From NCBI GenBank assembly GCA_030446285.1, contig JASUSC010000009.1:1-37265 (forward strand): a stretch of 37,265 nucleotides of DNA, written 5' to 3'. Position numbers and translations under genes: made by a program. Of this stretch, positions 1 to 9,035 are shown in pieces (position 1 is the stretch's first letter; each line of letters begins with the position of its first letter). A model generated the notes under the pieces. The model was not told where the DNA came from and made no database searches. It worked only from the letters and a program-made list of their open reading frames with translations. The DNA is from Eubacteriales bacterium. Its GTDB lineage: Bacteria; Bacillota; JASUSC01.

Positions 1-98
1 AAATTCTTTCTGATTCAATTTTACAACAAAAATGTTCCTTTTTGTATGTTTTTCTCACAAAAAAAGACTGCCGACAGATACTTTGTCGACAATCTGGA

Positions 99-135
99 GG
101 CTGCTGACAAGGATCAGCAGCCTTTTGCTTTTTTT
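99..135 (+). terminator. Intrinsic terminator of an upstream gene
   Basis: A perfect 9-bp stem (GGCTGCTGA at 99-107 with TCAGCAGCC at 114-122, 6-nt loop) is followed by a T-rich tract (TTTTGCTTTTTTT). It faces + and so ends a transcript whose gene lies left of the window. A second small stem (CGACA...TGTCG, about 71-89) sits just before it. Nothing convincing as a gene is seen between here and 403. Confidence 0.8.
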
Positions 136-402
136 CCTTTTTTCTGGTTTTTTTGGCCGCCGCGGATCTGTTTTAAATAAGCAGCCAGCATTTTCTTTTC
201 CTCGGCAACCTGCTTTTTCCAGGCCAGAAAGGACAAGGGTTTTTCCTCCTTCCGGAAAACTTTCCGGTAATATGTATAACCCCCCGGAGGTGTTTTTAAA
301 ACCAGACGACGGAATTTTTTACAAAACAAGTTGAGCGGTGGAAGGAAAAAGGCGGAAAATGTCGTATTTGGTAAAACGGAAACTTTTGCCGGGGGTGGTG
401 AA

Positions 403-987
403 ATGCCCGTTTTAACTCGCAGGCAGAAAATAATTGCCGGGGTAGCAGGGGTACTGCTGCTTTTGACTGCGGCTATCGCGGTGGTAACCGCCGACAGGGG
501 CAGGGAAGAGATAAAGTTGCAGCCGGCAGCGGAAGCAGCCGGAACACCGGCAAAAGCGAAAGAAGAAGATATATATGTCCATGCCGCTGGGAAGGTCAAA
601 AATCCCGGTCTGTACCGGCTACCGGCGGGGAGCAGGGTCAACGATTTGATTGAAAAAGCGGGCGGGCTTTTGCCGGAGGCCGATGCCAACGCTGTGAATC
701 TGGCAGCGCGGCTGAACGACGGCGAGAAAGTCTATTTTCCAGCTGTAGGTGAAGCGTCGCCGGGCGGGAGTGGAGGCGGAGGAGGGGATGCGGGGCTGGT
801 GAACATCAACACCGCCGATGCTGCCCGCCTTGACACACTTCCCGGTATCGGTCCTTCTCTAGCCGCCCGCATAGTGGAGTACCGCCGTGTCCACGGCCCT
901 TTTCGCCGCAAAGAAGACCTGAAAAACGTACCGGGCATCGGTGAGAAAAAATACCAGGACATAAAAGACTTAATTACGGTGCAGTGA
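403..987 (+). CDS. comEA: ComEA competence DNA receptor
   Basis: Membrane-anchored double-stranded DNA receptor of the competence machinery, acting on the outer face of the cytoplasmic membrane and feeding DNA to ComEC. The 194-residue product has an N-terminal membrane segment (about 9-29), an SLBB domain (about 57-113, with VHAAGKVKNPGLYRLPAG), a glycine-rich linker (about 118-128) and a C-terminal helix-hairpin-helix DNA-binding domain (about 131-193, with NINTADA and two PGIG turns). The frame is open back to a TTG at 331, but the ATG at 403 has a GGGGGTGG ribosome site and puts the membrane helix at the usual place. It ends 3 nt before comEC, so the two are surely co-transcribed. No clear promoter was found upstream. 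Confidence 0.93.
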   Translation: MPVLTRRQKIIAGVAGVLLLLTAAIAVVTADRGREEIKLQPAAEAAGTPAKAKEEDIYVHAAGKVKNPGLYRLPAGSRVNDLIEKAGGLLPEADANAVNLAARLNDGEKVYFPAVGEASPGGSGGGGGDAGLVNINTADAARLDTLPGIGPSLAARIVEYRRVHGPFRRKEDLKNVPGIGEKKYQDIKDLITVQ

Positions 988-990
988 GCG

Positions 991-3378
991 ATGAAGAACC
1001 TGGTTTTACCTTGGATAGCTTTGGCCTTGGCAGGGGGCTTGGTGGTGGCGGACTTTTTTCCCTGGCCCTGGTTGCTCTTGGTTTTTTCTTTCACCGGGGC
1101 AGCTGGCGCTGTTTTTTTTCTCGGGAGTAGGAAAAAGCTCTTCTGGCCGCTGCTCCTTCTTTTTTTCTTTACCGGTGCAGCCCGGGGTGCAGCGGCTAAA
1201 CATCTCTTTCAACCTTTGCCTGCGGCTTGGGACGGACGGGAAATAGAAATTGCCGGAAGAGTGGCCGATTCTCCTGTTCCGACCGAAAGGGGATGGCGGT
1301 TTTTGCTCCGGGAAGAGGGAACGCGCCGCCTTTTCATGGTTTATCTGCCCCTTCCAGAAGGAGAAAAAAGCAGTGTGGCGGCCCCGCCGCCGGTGGAGTA
1401 CGGTACTCGTCTCTGGGTGCGGGGAGAAGGGAGGGTTCCGCCGCAGGCTTTAAACCCCGGCCAGTTCGATTACCGGCGCTACCTGTACCGGCACGGTGTA
1501 AGTGCCCTCCTTTTTGCCCAAGAAGTGGAAAAAGATGGGCAGGAACGATCGATCCTGACATTTATCCACCGCCTGCGGCGGCGCTTCCTCGCCCTGCTTG
1601 CCGCAGGGCTGGGGCAGGAGGAAGGCAGTCTCCTCCAGGGAATAGTGTGGGGGGCAGAGGAAGATATCCCCGCTGAGGTGACGAAAATTTTCCGGGAGAC
1701 GGGGGTGGTCCACATCCTCTCGGTCTCCGGCTTGCACGTGGGAATGGTGGCGGCCCTCCTGACCTATTTGACAGCCGGTATAAACCGGAGAGGAGTTGCT
1801 TTTTGCCTCACCGCAGGCGGCGTCCTTTTTTACGTTCTTCTGGTCGGGCTGGAACCTCCTGTGATCCGGTCGGCGGTGATGTTCCTGTTTTACCTTCTAG
1901 CCCGCTATTTGCGCCGGCCGGCGGCCTGGCCCCAGGCCCTGGCCCTGGCAGTAATTGTTATCCTCCTGGGGAGTCCAGCAGCCGTGTGGGAAGCGGGTTT
2001 TCAGTTTTCGGTGGCGGCCACCGCTGCCATCCTTTTTTTCCTGCCGCTGGGAGAGCGATTAGGAGAGAAGGGGGCAGAGGCTCTTTCCCGCTTGCGCTTT
2101 CCTCCTGGAGAAAGTTTGCTGAAAAAATTTGTTGCTGTGGTAGGCGTGTCCCTGGCTGCTCAATTGGGAACCCTTCCTCTCTCCGCTTACCACTTTTCCC
2201 AGTTTCCTCTTCTCTCCCTTCCGGCCAATTTGGTGGCCGTTCCCCTTACCGCCCTTCTCCTTTATGCCGGCCTCCTCAAGAGCCTGCTGGGCTTTTTTTC
2301 TCCTGGACTGGCCGGTTTTCTCAACCCGGTTCTTGCCGTTTTAAGCCGTCTGTTTTTAAAGTCAATGGAGCTTTTTGCCGGGCCGGGCGGACAGCTTTAC
2401 TTGCACCTGCCGGCGGCAGTGGTGGGGCTGATTTACGGAGGGGTATTTCTTCTTCTCCATTTTGCTTCACCTCCGGGCAAGCGGCGGTTGAAGGTACTCC
2501 TCTGGTGGCACCGGCGTTTTTGGGAAAGACGGTGGTACCGGTTGGTTGCGGGAACTTTGACTCTACTCATAGCGGCAGGGTTGTTTTTTTCCTTTTTAAC
2601 CTGGGGACGAAAAGAACTTGAGGTCAATTTTCTTGCGGTGGGAGAGGGGGACGCCGCGGTTATTTTCACCCCCGCCGGCAGGGTGATTGTGGTGGATGCC
2701 GGCCCGGAAGGTGCCGGCAGGCGGGTCGTGGCTCCTTTTCTAAAAAGAAAAGGAAAAAAAACCATCGACCTGCTGATCATTACCCATCCCCACCAGGACC
2801 ACTACGGCGGGGTGGCAGAGCTGGCCGAGGATTTTTATCTCCAGGCGGTAGTGGCGCCGGCGGAGGGAGAAGGGTTGTACCGGCAGCTACGGGAAAACTT
2901 GCGGCGGCAGGGTATTTCCTTTTATCTTCCCCGGGAGGGGACGGTCCTGATTTCCGGGGAGGAATTAAAGCTTGAGGTATTGGCGTACCGGGAAAAGGGA
3001 AACAATACCAACGACAGTTCAATTGTGATAAAATTAACCTGTGGCCATACTGCCTTTTTCCTCCCCGGGGATTTGGAGAAGGCGGGCCAGGAGGAGCTTC
3101 TCGCCCGCTTTCGGGGAGAGGAGAGAAAACTTGTGACCACGGTGTTGAAAGCACCCCATCACGGTGGTGAATCGGCCTTTCTACCGGCCTTGCTGCTCAC
3201 GGTGAAACCGCAGGCGATAGTGATTCCGGTGGGGCCCAACGAATTCGGCCATCCTTCGCCTGCTCTGCTTGATTTCTGCCGGCAGCAGGGGATAGCTGTT
3301 TTTCGTACGGATGAGAAAGGAGCCGTTACCTGCCGCAGCAATGGGGAAAGAGTCAGCATCAGCACCTGGTGTAAGTGA
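991..3378 (+). CDS. comEC: ComEC/Rec2 DNA uptake channel
   Basis: Polytopic membrane protein that carries single-stranded DNA across the cytoplasmic membrane during transformation. The 795-residue length is typical of the full three-domain family form. An N-terminal pair of membrane segments leads to a soluble OB-like region, then the Competence domain (helices about 200-500, with the SVSGLHVG motif), then a C-terminal metallo-beta-lactamase-like domain holding THPHQDHYGG (His599, His601, Asp603, His604) and a later APHHGG. These metal-ligand motifs look intact, so the nuclease-like domain may be active. It starts 3 nt after comEA and is followed 12 nt later by holA. Confidence 0.95.
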   Translation: MKNLVLPWIALALAGGLVVADFFPWPWLLLVFSFTGAAGAVFFLGSRKKLFWPLLLLFFFTGAARGAAAKHLFQPLPAAWDGREIEIAGRVADSPVPTERGWRFLLREEGTRRLFMVYLPLPEGEKSSVAAPPPVEYGTRLWVRGEGRVPPQALNPGQFDYRRYLYRHGVSALLFAQEVEKDGQERSILTFIHRLRRRFLALLAAGLGQEEGSLLQGIVWGAEEDIPAEVTKIFRETGVVHILSVSGLHVGMVAALLTYLTAGINRRGVAFCLTAGGVLFYVLLVGLEPPVIRSAVMFLFYLLARYLRRPAAWPQALALAVIVILLGSPAAVWEAGFQFSVAATAAILFFLPLGERLGEKGAEALSRLRFPPGESLLKKFVAVVGVSLAAQLGTLPLSAYHFSQFPLLSLPANLVAVPLTALLLYAGLLKSLLGFFSPGLAGFLNPVLAVLSRLFLKSMELFAGPGGQLYLHLPAAVVGLIYGGVFLLLHFASPPGKRRLKVLLWWHRRFWERRWYRLVAGTLTLLIAAGLFFSFLTWGRKELEVNFLAVGEGDAAVIFTPAGRVIVVDAGPEGAGRRVVAPFLKRKGKKTIDLLIITHPHQDHYGGVAELAEDFYLQAVVAPAEGEGLYRQLRENLRRQGISFYLPREGTVLISGEELKLEVLAYREKGNNTNDSSIVIKLTCGHTAFFLPGDLEKAGQEELLARFRGEERKLVTTVLKAPHHGGESAFLPALLLTVKPQAIVIPVGPNEFGHPSPALLDFCRQQGIAVFRTDEKGAVTCRSNGERVSISTWCK

Positions 3379-3390
3379 GAGGGTGAGTTT

Positions 3391-4389
3391 ATGCTTTTCG
3401 CAGGGAGAGACGATGGTAGGCCGGCAAATTTACCTCCCTTTTGCCTTTTTACCGGAACGGAAAAATTGCTCATCGAAGAAGCTCTCGCGGAAATGGAGGA
3501 GACAATTCCCGCCGAGCTGCGGGATTTCAACGTCGAAGTCCTTGACGGCCGCCAGGCATCAGCAGCGCGGGTGGTGGAGGCGGCCCGGCAGATGCCGGTT
3601 TTTGCCTCCCACCGGCTGGTGATCGTTAAGGACGCTCCCTATTTCAAGGGTACTTTGGCTGCAGAAGAGGAGAAGACCCTCACTGCTTATTTTCAGAATC
3701 CGGCGCCGGACACGGTACTGATTTTTGTGGCTAACGAAATAGACCGCCGCAAAGCCCTGGTTAAACTGCTGGCCAGCCGGGGAGAAGTGAGGGAATTTAA
3801 ACCCCTTACCGGCAAAGAACTGGACCGCTGGGTGGAAAAGCGGGCCGAAAAGAAGGGATTTTCTCTGACTGCCGGGGCTTTACGGGAGCTGATTTTGCGG
3901 GTGGGTTCGGATCTTACCGCCCTGGAGGCGGAACTGGAAAAATTGAGCCTGTATGTGCATCCCCGGACCACGGCGGATGAGGATGACGTCCGGGCAGTGG
4001 TTTCCAGGACCCTGGAAGGGCGCATTTTTGACCTTATCGATGCGGTGGCAGCCGGGAAAACGGCTTTGGCCCTGGAACTCCTCCGGGATCTTCTCCTTAC
4101 CGGTGAAGCTCCCGTGAAAATTCACTATATGCTGGCCCGGCAGGTGCGCATTCTTCTCAAAGCGGTTTTACTCCGGGAGAAAGGTCTGCCGGAAAACGAA
4201 ATCATTTCAGCCCTGGATATGCATCCCTACGCTGCTCGGAAAACGGTGCAGCAGAGCCGGCGTTTTCAGCGACAGCAACTCTTGAAAGCGATGCTCCTCC
4301 TCTTCCGCATCGACCAGGCGATAAAATTAGGAGAGGGCGAGCCTGCCTGGCAACTGGAAAAGGCTGTGGTAAGGCTGAGTCAGCTTTAA
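3391..4389 (+). CDS. holA: DNA polymerase III delta subunit (HolA)
   Basis: Clamp-loader delta subunit that opens the beta sliding clamp. The 332-residue protein is the usual length and shows family features: N-terminal 'FLFTGTEKLLIEEAL' type opening, the segment 'FVANEIDRRKALVKLL', 'GSDLTALEAELEKL' and a helical C-terminal collar region ending in 'LFRIDQAIKLGEGEP'. Like other delta subunits it has no complete P-loop. The comEA-comEC-holA order is common in Firmicutes, which supports the call. Start ATG lies 12 nt after comEC, with GAGGGTGAG upstream. Confidence 0.93.
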   Translation: MLFAGRDDGRPANLPPFCLFTGTEKLLIEEALAEMEETIPAELRDFNVEVLDGRQASAARVVEAARQMPVFASHRLVIVKDAPYFKGTLAAEEEKTLTAYFQNPAPDTVLIFVANEIDRRKALVKLLASRGEVREFKPLTGKELDRWVEKRAEKKGFSLTAGALRELILRVGSDLTALEAELEKLSLYVHPRTTADEDDVRAVVSRTLEGRIFDLIDAVAAGKTALALELLRDLLLTGEAPVKIHYMLARQVRILLKAVLLREKGLPENEIISALDMHPYAARKTVQQSRRFQRQQLLKAMLLLFRIDQAIKLGEGEPAWQLEKAVVRLSQL

Positions 4390-4422
4390 GCCAATTTTTT
4401 TGGAGAAATTTGGCGGGCGCTA

Positions 4423-4451
4423 TTGACAGGGGGAGAAAAAAGGAATAAAAT
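4423..4451 (+). promoter_or_regulatory. Sigma-A promoter for cysK
   Basis: TTGACA (4423-4428), 17-nt spacer, TAAAAT (4446-4451), 48 nt ahead of the cysK start. The -35 box is perfect. No T-box or S-box leader fits in the short leader, so regulation is not evident from sequence. Confidence 0.75.
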
Positions 4452-4499
4452 TTAATAAAAACATAGCGGAATAGTAGGGATTAAGAAAGGGTGGGAAGA

Positions 4500-5429
4500 A
4501 TGGCACGGATTTACAACAACATCACCGAACTCATCGGGGGCACGCCGCTGGTAAAACTGCAGCGGGTTACAGCAGGGCTGAAAGCGGAAGTAGTGGCCAA
4601 GGTGGAATACTTTAACCCCGGCGGCAGCGTCAAAGACCGGATAGGGCTGGCCATGATTGAGGCGGCTGAGGAGCAAGGGCTTATTGACAAAGATACGGTG
4701 ATCATTGAGCCCACCAGCGGCAATACCGGCATCGCTCTGGCCATGGTTTGCGCGGCAAAGGGATACCGCCTGATTCTGACCATGCCGGACACTATGAGCA
4801 TAGAACGCCGCAACATCCTGCGTGCTTTCGGCGCCGAACTGGTCCTCACCCCGGGTGCAGAGGGAATGAGGGGGGCAGTGCAAAAGGCGGAAGAGTTGGC
4901 CAAGCAGTTTCCGCGGGCTTTTATTCCCCAGCAGTTTAACAACCCGGCCAACCCCGCCGTTCACCGGCGCACCACCGCGGAGGAAATCTGGCGTGACACC
5001 GACGGGAAGGTGGATATAGTCGTCGGCGGTGTGGGTACCGGTGGGACTGTTACCGGCATTGCGGAAGTGATTAAAGAGCGGAAAAAGGACTTCAAAGTAG
5101 TGGCGGTAGAACCTTCTGATTCCCCCGTTCTTTCCGGCGGTAAACCCGGACCCCACAAAATTCAGGGAATTGGCGCCGGTTTTATTCCCCAGGTTCTGCG
5201 GATGGACCTCCTGGACGAGATTATTCGAGTTACGGCCGAAGACGCTTTCCAGACGGCGCGGCGCTTGGCCCGGGAAGAGGGCCTGCTGGTGGGTATTTCT
5301 GCCGGGGCGGCGGCTTGGGCAGCTCTTCAGGTGGCGGCGCGGCCGGAGAACGAGGGGAAACTCATCGTGGTTATCCTGCCCGACACCGGCGAACGGTATC
5401 TTTCAACTCAGCTCTTCCAGAATCTGTAA
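4500..5429 (+). CDS. cysK: Cysteine synthase (O-acetylserine sulfhydrylase)
   Basis: Pyridoxal-phosphate enzyme making cysteine from O-acetylserine and sulfide in the cytoplasm. The 309-residue protein has the PLP lysine in NPGGSVKDR (Lys45), the substrate loop PTSGNTG, the phosphate-binding loop [10 protein letters not shown], and GISAGAA near the C-terminus. The CysK-type segment [13 protein letters not shown] favours CysK over cystathionine beta-synthase or threonine synthase relatives. A GTG at 4491 is in frame, but the ATG at 4500 has better spacing from the AAGAAAGGGTGG ribosome site and gives the usual N-terminus ([13 protein letters not shown]). It is a single-gene transcript, with its own promoter and a strong terminator. 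Confidence 0.94.
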   Translation: MARIYNNITELIGGTPLVKLQRVTAGLKAEVVAKVEYFNPGGSVKDRIGLAMIEAAEEQGLIDKDTVIIEPTSGNTGIALAMVCAAKGYRLILTMPDTMSIERRNILRAFGAELVLTPGAEGMRGAVQKAEELAKQFPRAFIPQQFNNPANPAVHRRTTAEEIWRDTDGKVDIVVGGVGTGGTVTGIAEVIKERKKDFKVVAVEPSDSPVLSGGKPGPHKIQGIGAGFIPQVLRMDLLDEIIRVTAEDAFQTARRLAREEGLLVGISAGAAAWAALQVAARPENEGKLIVVILPDTGERYLSTQLFQNL

Positions 5430-5436
5430 TAAACAA

Positions 5437-5460
5437 CCTGCCCGCAAGGGCGGGTTTTTT
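5437..5460 (+). terminator. Intrinsic terminator of cysK
   Basis: Stem CCTGCCC (5437-5443) with GGGCGGG (5448-5454), GCAA tetraloop, then a T6 tract, starting 7 nt after the cysK stop. Confidence 0.85.
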
Positions 5461-5515
5461 CTTTTCCTTCGGATAAGATAAGAAACTGGTAAAAGTGGGG
5501 GAAGATATTTTAAAA

Positions 5516-5544
5516 TTGAATTAGGAGGTAAACTGTGCTACAAT
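5516..5544 (+). promoter_or_regulatory. Sigma-A promoter for ftsH-ndk
   Basis: TTGAAT (5516-5521), 17-nt spacer, TACAAT (5539-5544), about 45 nt before the ftsH start. It lies after the cysK terminator, so ftsH starts a new transcript. Confidence 0.7.
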
Positions 5545-5589
5545 CATAAGATATGAGCAGGGTTTCATGAGATGGGAGGAGTGAATTTT

Positions 5590-7467
5590 TTGAGCCGCCT
5601 GCTGAAAAATTTCACCATATACTTACTCGTTGTGGTTCTCATCGTAGCCGCCATCAACTACATGTCCCCCCGGGAGGAAGCCCCTCTAAAGCTGGATTAC
5701 TACGACTTTTACCAGCGGGTTCTCAAGGGAGAAGTGAAAGAAGTTGTCATTTCCAACGACGAAGCCACCAGCCATATTACCGGTAAACTGGCCAATGGCA
5801 GAGCTTTCTCGGTGGAAGCGGTTCCGCTGGAGACCATCAATTTGACCAAAGTCCTGCTGGAGAAGAAAATACCTTACAAATACTCCCAGCCAACCCGGCC
5901 GCCCTGGTGGACCAGCTGGTTCTTTAACCTACTGCCGGTGCTGCTGCTGGTAGGTCTCCTCTTTTTCTTCTTCCAGCAGACCCAGGGCGGGGGCAACAAA
6001 GTGATGAGCTTTGGGAAGAGCCGGGCCCGCATGGTGGTTGACGAGAAGAAGAAGGTAACTTTTGACGACGTGGCCGGGGCAGATGAGGCTAAAGAAGAGC
6101 TTCAGGAAGTGGTTGAGTTTTTGAAAAATCCGCGCAAGTTTAACGAATTAGGGGCCCGCATCCCCAAGGGTGTTCTCCTTTACGGACCGCCGGGAACGGG
6201 TAAAACTCTGCTGGCCCGGGCGGTGGCCGGAGAAGCCGGAGTGCCCTTCTTCAGCATCAGCGGCTCCGACTTCGTGGAGATGTTTGTTGGTGTCGGTGCT
6301 TCCCGGGTACGGGATCTCTTTGACCAGGCTAAGAAAAACGCCCCCTGTATTGTGTTTATCGACGAAATTGACGCTGTAGGACGGCAACGAGGAGCCGGTT
6401 TGGGCGGCGGTCACGATGAGCGGGAGCAAACCTTAAACCAATTGTTGGTAGAAATGGATGGTTTTAGCCCCAACGAGGGGATAATAATCATTGCCGCTAC
6501 CAACCGGCCCGACATTCTCGACCCGGCTTTACTGCGTCCGGGACGTTTCGACCGCCAGATTGTGGTGGACGTTCCCGATATTAAGGGGCGGGAGGAAATT
6601 CTCAAGGTTCACGTCCGGGGCAAACCGCTGGCTCCCGATGTGGACCTGAAGGTGCTGGCCCGCCGTACGCCCGGCTTTACGGGAGCCGACCTGGCCAACA
6701 TGGTCAACGAGGCGGCCCTGCTGGCAGCCCGCCGGGGAAAAAAGGTAATTACCATGAAAGAGATGGAAGATGCCATCGAGCGAGTAATCGCCGGCCCGGA
6801 GAAAAAGTCCAAAGTCATCAGTAAGAAGGAGAAAAAATTAGTGGCTTACCACGAGGCCGGTCATGCTTTGGTGAGCACTCTCATACCCGAAGCCGACCCG
6901 CTCCACAAAGTTTCCATCATTCCCCGCGGCCGGGCAGGAGGATATACCCTGCTTCTGCCCAAAGAAGACCGCTACTACATGACCAAATCCCACCTGATGA
7001 ACGAAATTACCATTCTGCTGGGTGGCCGAGTGGCTGAAGAACTGGTTTTTAAAGATGTCAGCACTGGAGCCCAGAACGACCTGGAACGGGCTACGTCCAT
7101 CGCCCGCAAAATGGTGATGGAGTACGGAATGAGCGAAGAGCTAGGTCCCATGACCCTAGGACACCGCAGCGATACGCCTTTCCTGGGACGGGAGCTGACC
7201 CGGGACCGCAATTACAGCGAAGAAGTAGCCTATGCCATTGACAAAGAAGTGCGCCACATTATCGATACTGCTTATGAACGGGCCAAGGAACTACTCCAGC
7301 AGAATATGGATAAGCTCCACCTGATTGCCAAAACCCTGATGGAAAAGGAAACTTTAGAAGCGGAAGAGTTCAAGCGGCTGATCGAAACCGGCAGTTTGAA
7401 CGGCGGCGGTGGCAAAAAAGAGGAGCAGAATAAAGAGGAGCAGAATAAAAACGAACACAAAGAATAA
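5590..7467 (+). CDS. ftsH: ATP-dependent zinc metalloprotease FtsH
   Basis: Membrane-anchored hexameric AAA+ protease that degrades misfolded membrane proteins and short-lived regulators. About 625 residues: two membrane helices flank a small extracytoplasmic domain (roughly 6-25 and 108-128), followed by the AAA module with Walker A GPPGTGKT (199-206), Walker [12 protein letters not shown], the second region of homology ([19 protein letters not shown]) and the zinc site HEAGH (421-425). The tail is a charged repeat ([12 protein letters not shown]). In-frame ATG 5572 and GTG 5581 also exist, but GGGAGGAG at 5574-5581 is correctly spaced only for the TTG at 5590. ndk follows 13 nt downstream. 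Confidence 0.95.
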   Translation: MSRLLKNFTIYLLVVVLIVAAINYMSPREEAPLKLDYYDFYQRVLKGEVKEVVISNDEATSHITGKLANGRAFSVEAVPLETINLTKVLLEKKIPYKYSQPTRPPWWTSWFFNLLPVLLLVGLLFFFFQQTQGGGNKVMSFGKSRARMVVDEKKKVTFDDVAGADEAKEELQEVVEFLKNPRKFNELGARIPKGVLLYGPPGTGKTLLARAVAGEAGVPFFSISGSDFVEMFVGVGASRVRDLFDQAKKNAPCIVFIDEIDAVGRQRGAGLGGGHDEREQTLNQLLVEMDGFSPNEGIIIIAATNRPDILDPALLRPGRFDRQIVVDVPDIKGREEILKVHVRGKPLAPDVDLKVLARRTPGFTGADLANMVNEAALLAARRGKKVITMKEMEDAIERVIAGPEKKSKVISKKEKKLVAYHEAGHALVSTLIPEADPLHKVSIIPRGRAGGYTLLLPKEDRYYMTKSHLMNEITILLGGRVAEELVFKDVSTGAQNDLERATSIARKMVMEYGMSEELGPMTLGHRSDTPFLGRELTRDRNYSEEVAYAIDKEVRHIIDTAYERAKELLQQNMDKLHLIAKTLMEKETLEAEEFKRLIETGSLNGGGGKKEEQNKEEQNKNEHKE

Positions 7468-7480
7468 AGGAGGATGATTC

Positions 7481-7930
7481 ATGGAAAGGACTTTTGTCAT
7501 GATCAAACCCGACGGGGTGCAGCGGGGACTGGTGGGGGAGATTATCCGTCGATACGAGCAGAAGGGATTTAAAATAGTGGCTATGAAGCTCATGCAGGTT
7601 ACCCGGGAACTGGCGGAAAAACACTATGCCGAGCACAAAGGCAAGCCCTTTTTTGAGGGTCTGGTCTCTTACATCACTTCCGGTCCGGTGGTGGCCATGG
7701 TTTTAGAGGGCAGGGGAGTAATTGCTGCGGTACGGGCTATGAACGGTGCCACCAACCCAGCCCAGGCAGCTCCTGGCACCATCCGTGGTGACCTGGCCAT
7801 TGAAGTAGGCCGCAACGTAGTTCACGGTTCCGATTCTCCCGAATCGGCCGAGCGGGAGATTGCCATTTACTTCCGGGAAGAGGAACTGTGCTCCTACAAG
7901 AAAATCGATGAAGAATGGCTGTACGAGTAA
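7481..7930 (+). CDS. ndk: Nucleoside diphosphate kinase
   Basis: Transfers the gamma-phosphate between nucleoside triphosphates and diphosphates through a phosphohistidine. The 149-residue protein has the family opening [20 protein letters not shown], the [10 protein letters not shown] segment and the active-site histidine in NVVHGSDS (His115). The ATG is preceded by AAAGGAGG. It is 13 nt from ftsH and probably shares its transcript; a strong terminator follows. Confidence 0.96.
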   Translation: MERTFVMIKPDGVQRGLVGEIIRRYEQKGFKIVAMKLMQVTRELAEKHYAEHKGKPFFEGLVSYITSGPVVAMVLEGRGVIAAVRAMNGATNPAQAAPGTIRGDLAIEVGRNVVHGSDSPESAEREIAIYFREEELCSYKKIDEEWLYE

Positions 7931-7935
7931 AAGGG

Positions 7936-7965
7936 GGCAAGCCCGCGGGGCTTGCCTTTGTTTTC
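7936..7965 (+). terminator. Intrinsic terminator after ndk
   Basis: Perfect 9-bp stem GGCAAGCCC (7936-7944) with GGGCTTGCC (7948-7956), 3-nt loop, then TTTGTTTTC. It lies between ndk and the next gene, which has no visible promoter of its own and may depend on read-through. Confidence 0.85.
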
Positions 7966-7980
7966 AGGAGGCGGGGCCAA

Positions 7981-8511
7981 ATGGCGGCGGAAGTGAGAAA
8001 GAAGACCCGGAAAGGGGAGCCCCCAAAAAAAGAGGACCGCAAAGACAAGAAAAAATCCGGTCGCTATCTACTCGCTTTTCTTTTGGCCGTGGTGGTTGCT
8101 ATTGCCGGCGGGCGTTACTTGGTGAGCGATTACTTAAAACCCCAGGCTGTAAATAAAGAGCCGGAGAAGAAAGTAAACCGTCACCGGCAGATAAAGGCGG
8201 AAACGGTAACGAAAATCGAAGTGATCACCACCGATGGGAAACACCTCATTTTTGACCGGGAAGAAGAGATCAAGACCATTGTAGAAGCTTACAATCTTAC
8301 CGAAGCGTACGAGCTGGAAAAACATTCTTTGCAATCCGACCCAACAACGGTAATGATGATAACTTTTAAAGGTGGTCAGGCGTATGTGGCCCCTGCTGGC
8401 GGTGATTATGTAACCGTGCAGTATCAGGCGGGAAGGGAAAACATTCAGTACCGTGCCTACAACCCTTCCCTGGTAAGGTTTTTTGCCAACATAAATGAAA
8501 AGAGCCCATAA
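7981..8511 (+). CDS. Small single-pass membrane protein, unknown function
   Basis: Not recognised. The 176-residue product has a very basic N-terminal tail (about 1-28, rich in Lys/Arg), one membrane helix (about 29-46, LLAFLLAVVVAIAGG) and an outward-facing domain of about 125 residues. The outer domain reads as alternating strands (ITTDGKHLIFDREEEIKTI; MMITFKGGQAYVAPAGGDYVTVQYQ) with no cysteines or catalytic motif. The frame is open from 7915, overlapping ndk, but the ATG at 7981 with CAGGAGGCGGGG upstream is the likely start. It could be a conserved anchor or adaptor protein; no function is claimed. Confidence 0.75.
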   Translation: MAAEVRKKTRKGEPPKKEDRKDKKKSGRYLLAFLLAVVVAIAGGRYLVSDYLKPQAVNKEPEKKVNRHRQIKAETVTKIEVITTDGKHLIFDREEEIKTIVEAYNLTEAYELEKHSLQSDPTTVMMITFKGGQAYVAPAGGDYVTVQYQAGRENIQYRAYNPSLVRFFANINEKSP

Positions 8512-8514
8512 CAA

Positions 8515-8914
8515 CCTACCGCCGGCTGCCGACGATCTCTGTTGAGCCTGCCGCGATCCTTTTGACCGCGACAGACCCACACAAAACCGCCGACAACCTT
8601 TGTCAGACCACTGCAGATCTCTACAGAGCCTCTTGCAACCTTTCGGCTGCAAGAGACCCTTCCTTCCGCCTTTCCCAAAGAGAAGAGAAAAGAGAAGAAG
8701 ATTTCAACACCTGCAGTGATCGTGGCCCGACCGCTGCCGATACCTCCCGAGCCCGACATGACCGGAAGGCCATGCCGGACCCGTACGGCACCAACAGCGA
8801 TCTGCGCTCCGGCTGAACAGGAGCTCGCCGGATAAACCTTAAAACCCCTGTTCAACCTTTGCCCGACCGCTGCCGACCCTTGATAAGAGCCGGCAGCGAT
8901 CTTCGCTCGGCTGT
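8515..8914. repeat. Cluster of diverged, hairpin-rich intergenic repeats
   Basis: No credible gene is seen between 8512 and 9035. Instead a motif family recurs. GCCCGACCGCTGCCGA is identical at 8725-8740 and 8861-8876. A longer copy beginning CAACCTTTG and ending CTGC[A/C]GA is at 8594-8617 and 8853-8876, with four differences in 24. CAGCGATCT...GCTC..GGCTG occurs at 8795-8815 and 8894-8913, forming AGCGA/TCGCT hairpins. A further hairpin CTCTTGCA/TGCAAGAG lies at 8630-8655. Spacing is irregular, which excludes a CRISPR. It could be a diverged tandem array or a structured RNA; strand and function are unknown. Confidence 0.6.
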
Positions 8915-9035
8915 TATGGACCCTTGGCATTATCTATTGTGCTCCTTTGTCTTTTCTTCATACTGAAGAAAGAGCGGTAAATAATGGATAAAAAATGGTA
9001 AAATAATACTGACACAACCCGGACAGGAGGGAGCT

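Noticed and set aside
114-689. 191-residue open frame on the - strand
   Set aside because: It lies mostly antisense to comEA, has no ribosome site, and its composition is that of a shadow frame.
8515-8914. Possible CRISPR array
   Set aside because: The repeats diverge and have irregular spacing; no cas genes are near.
8457-8930. 157-residue open frame on the - strand over the repeat cluster
   Set aside because: Its sequence is only the translation of the repeats, with no domain; it overlaps the end of the upstream gene.
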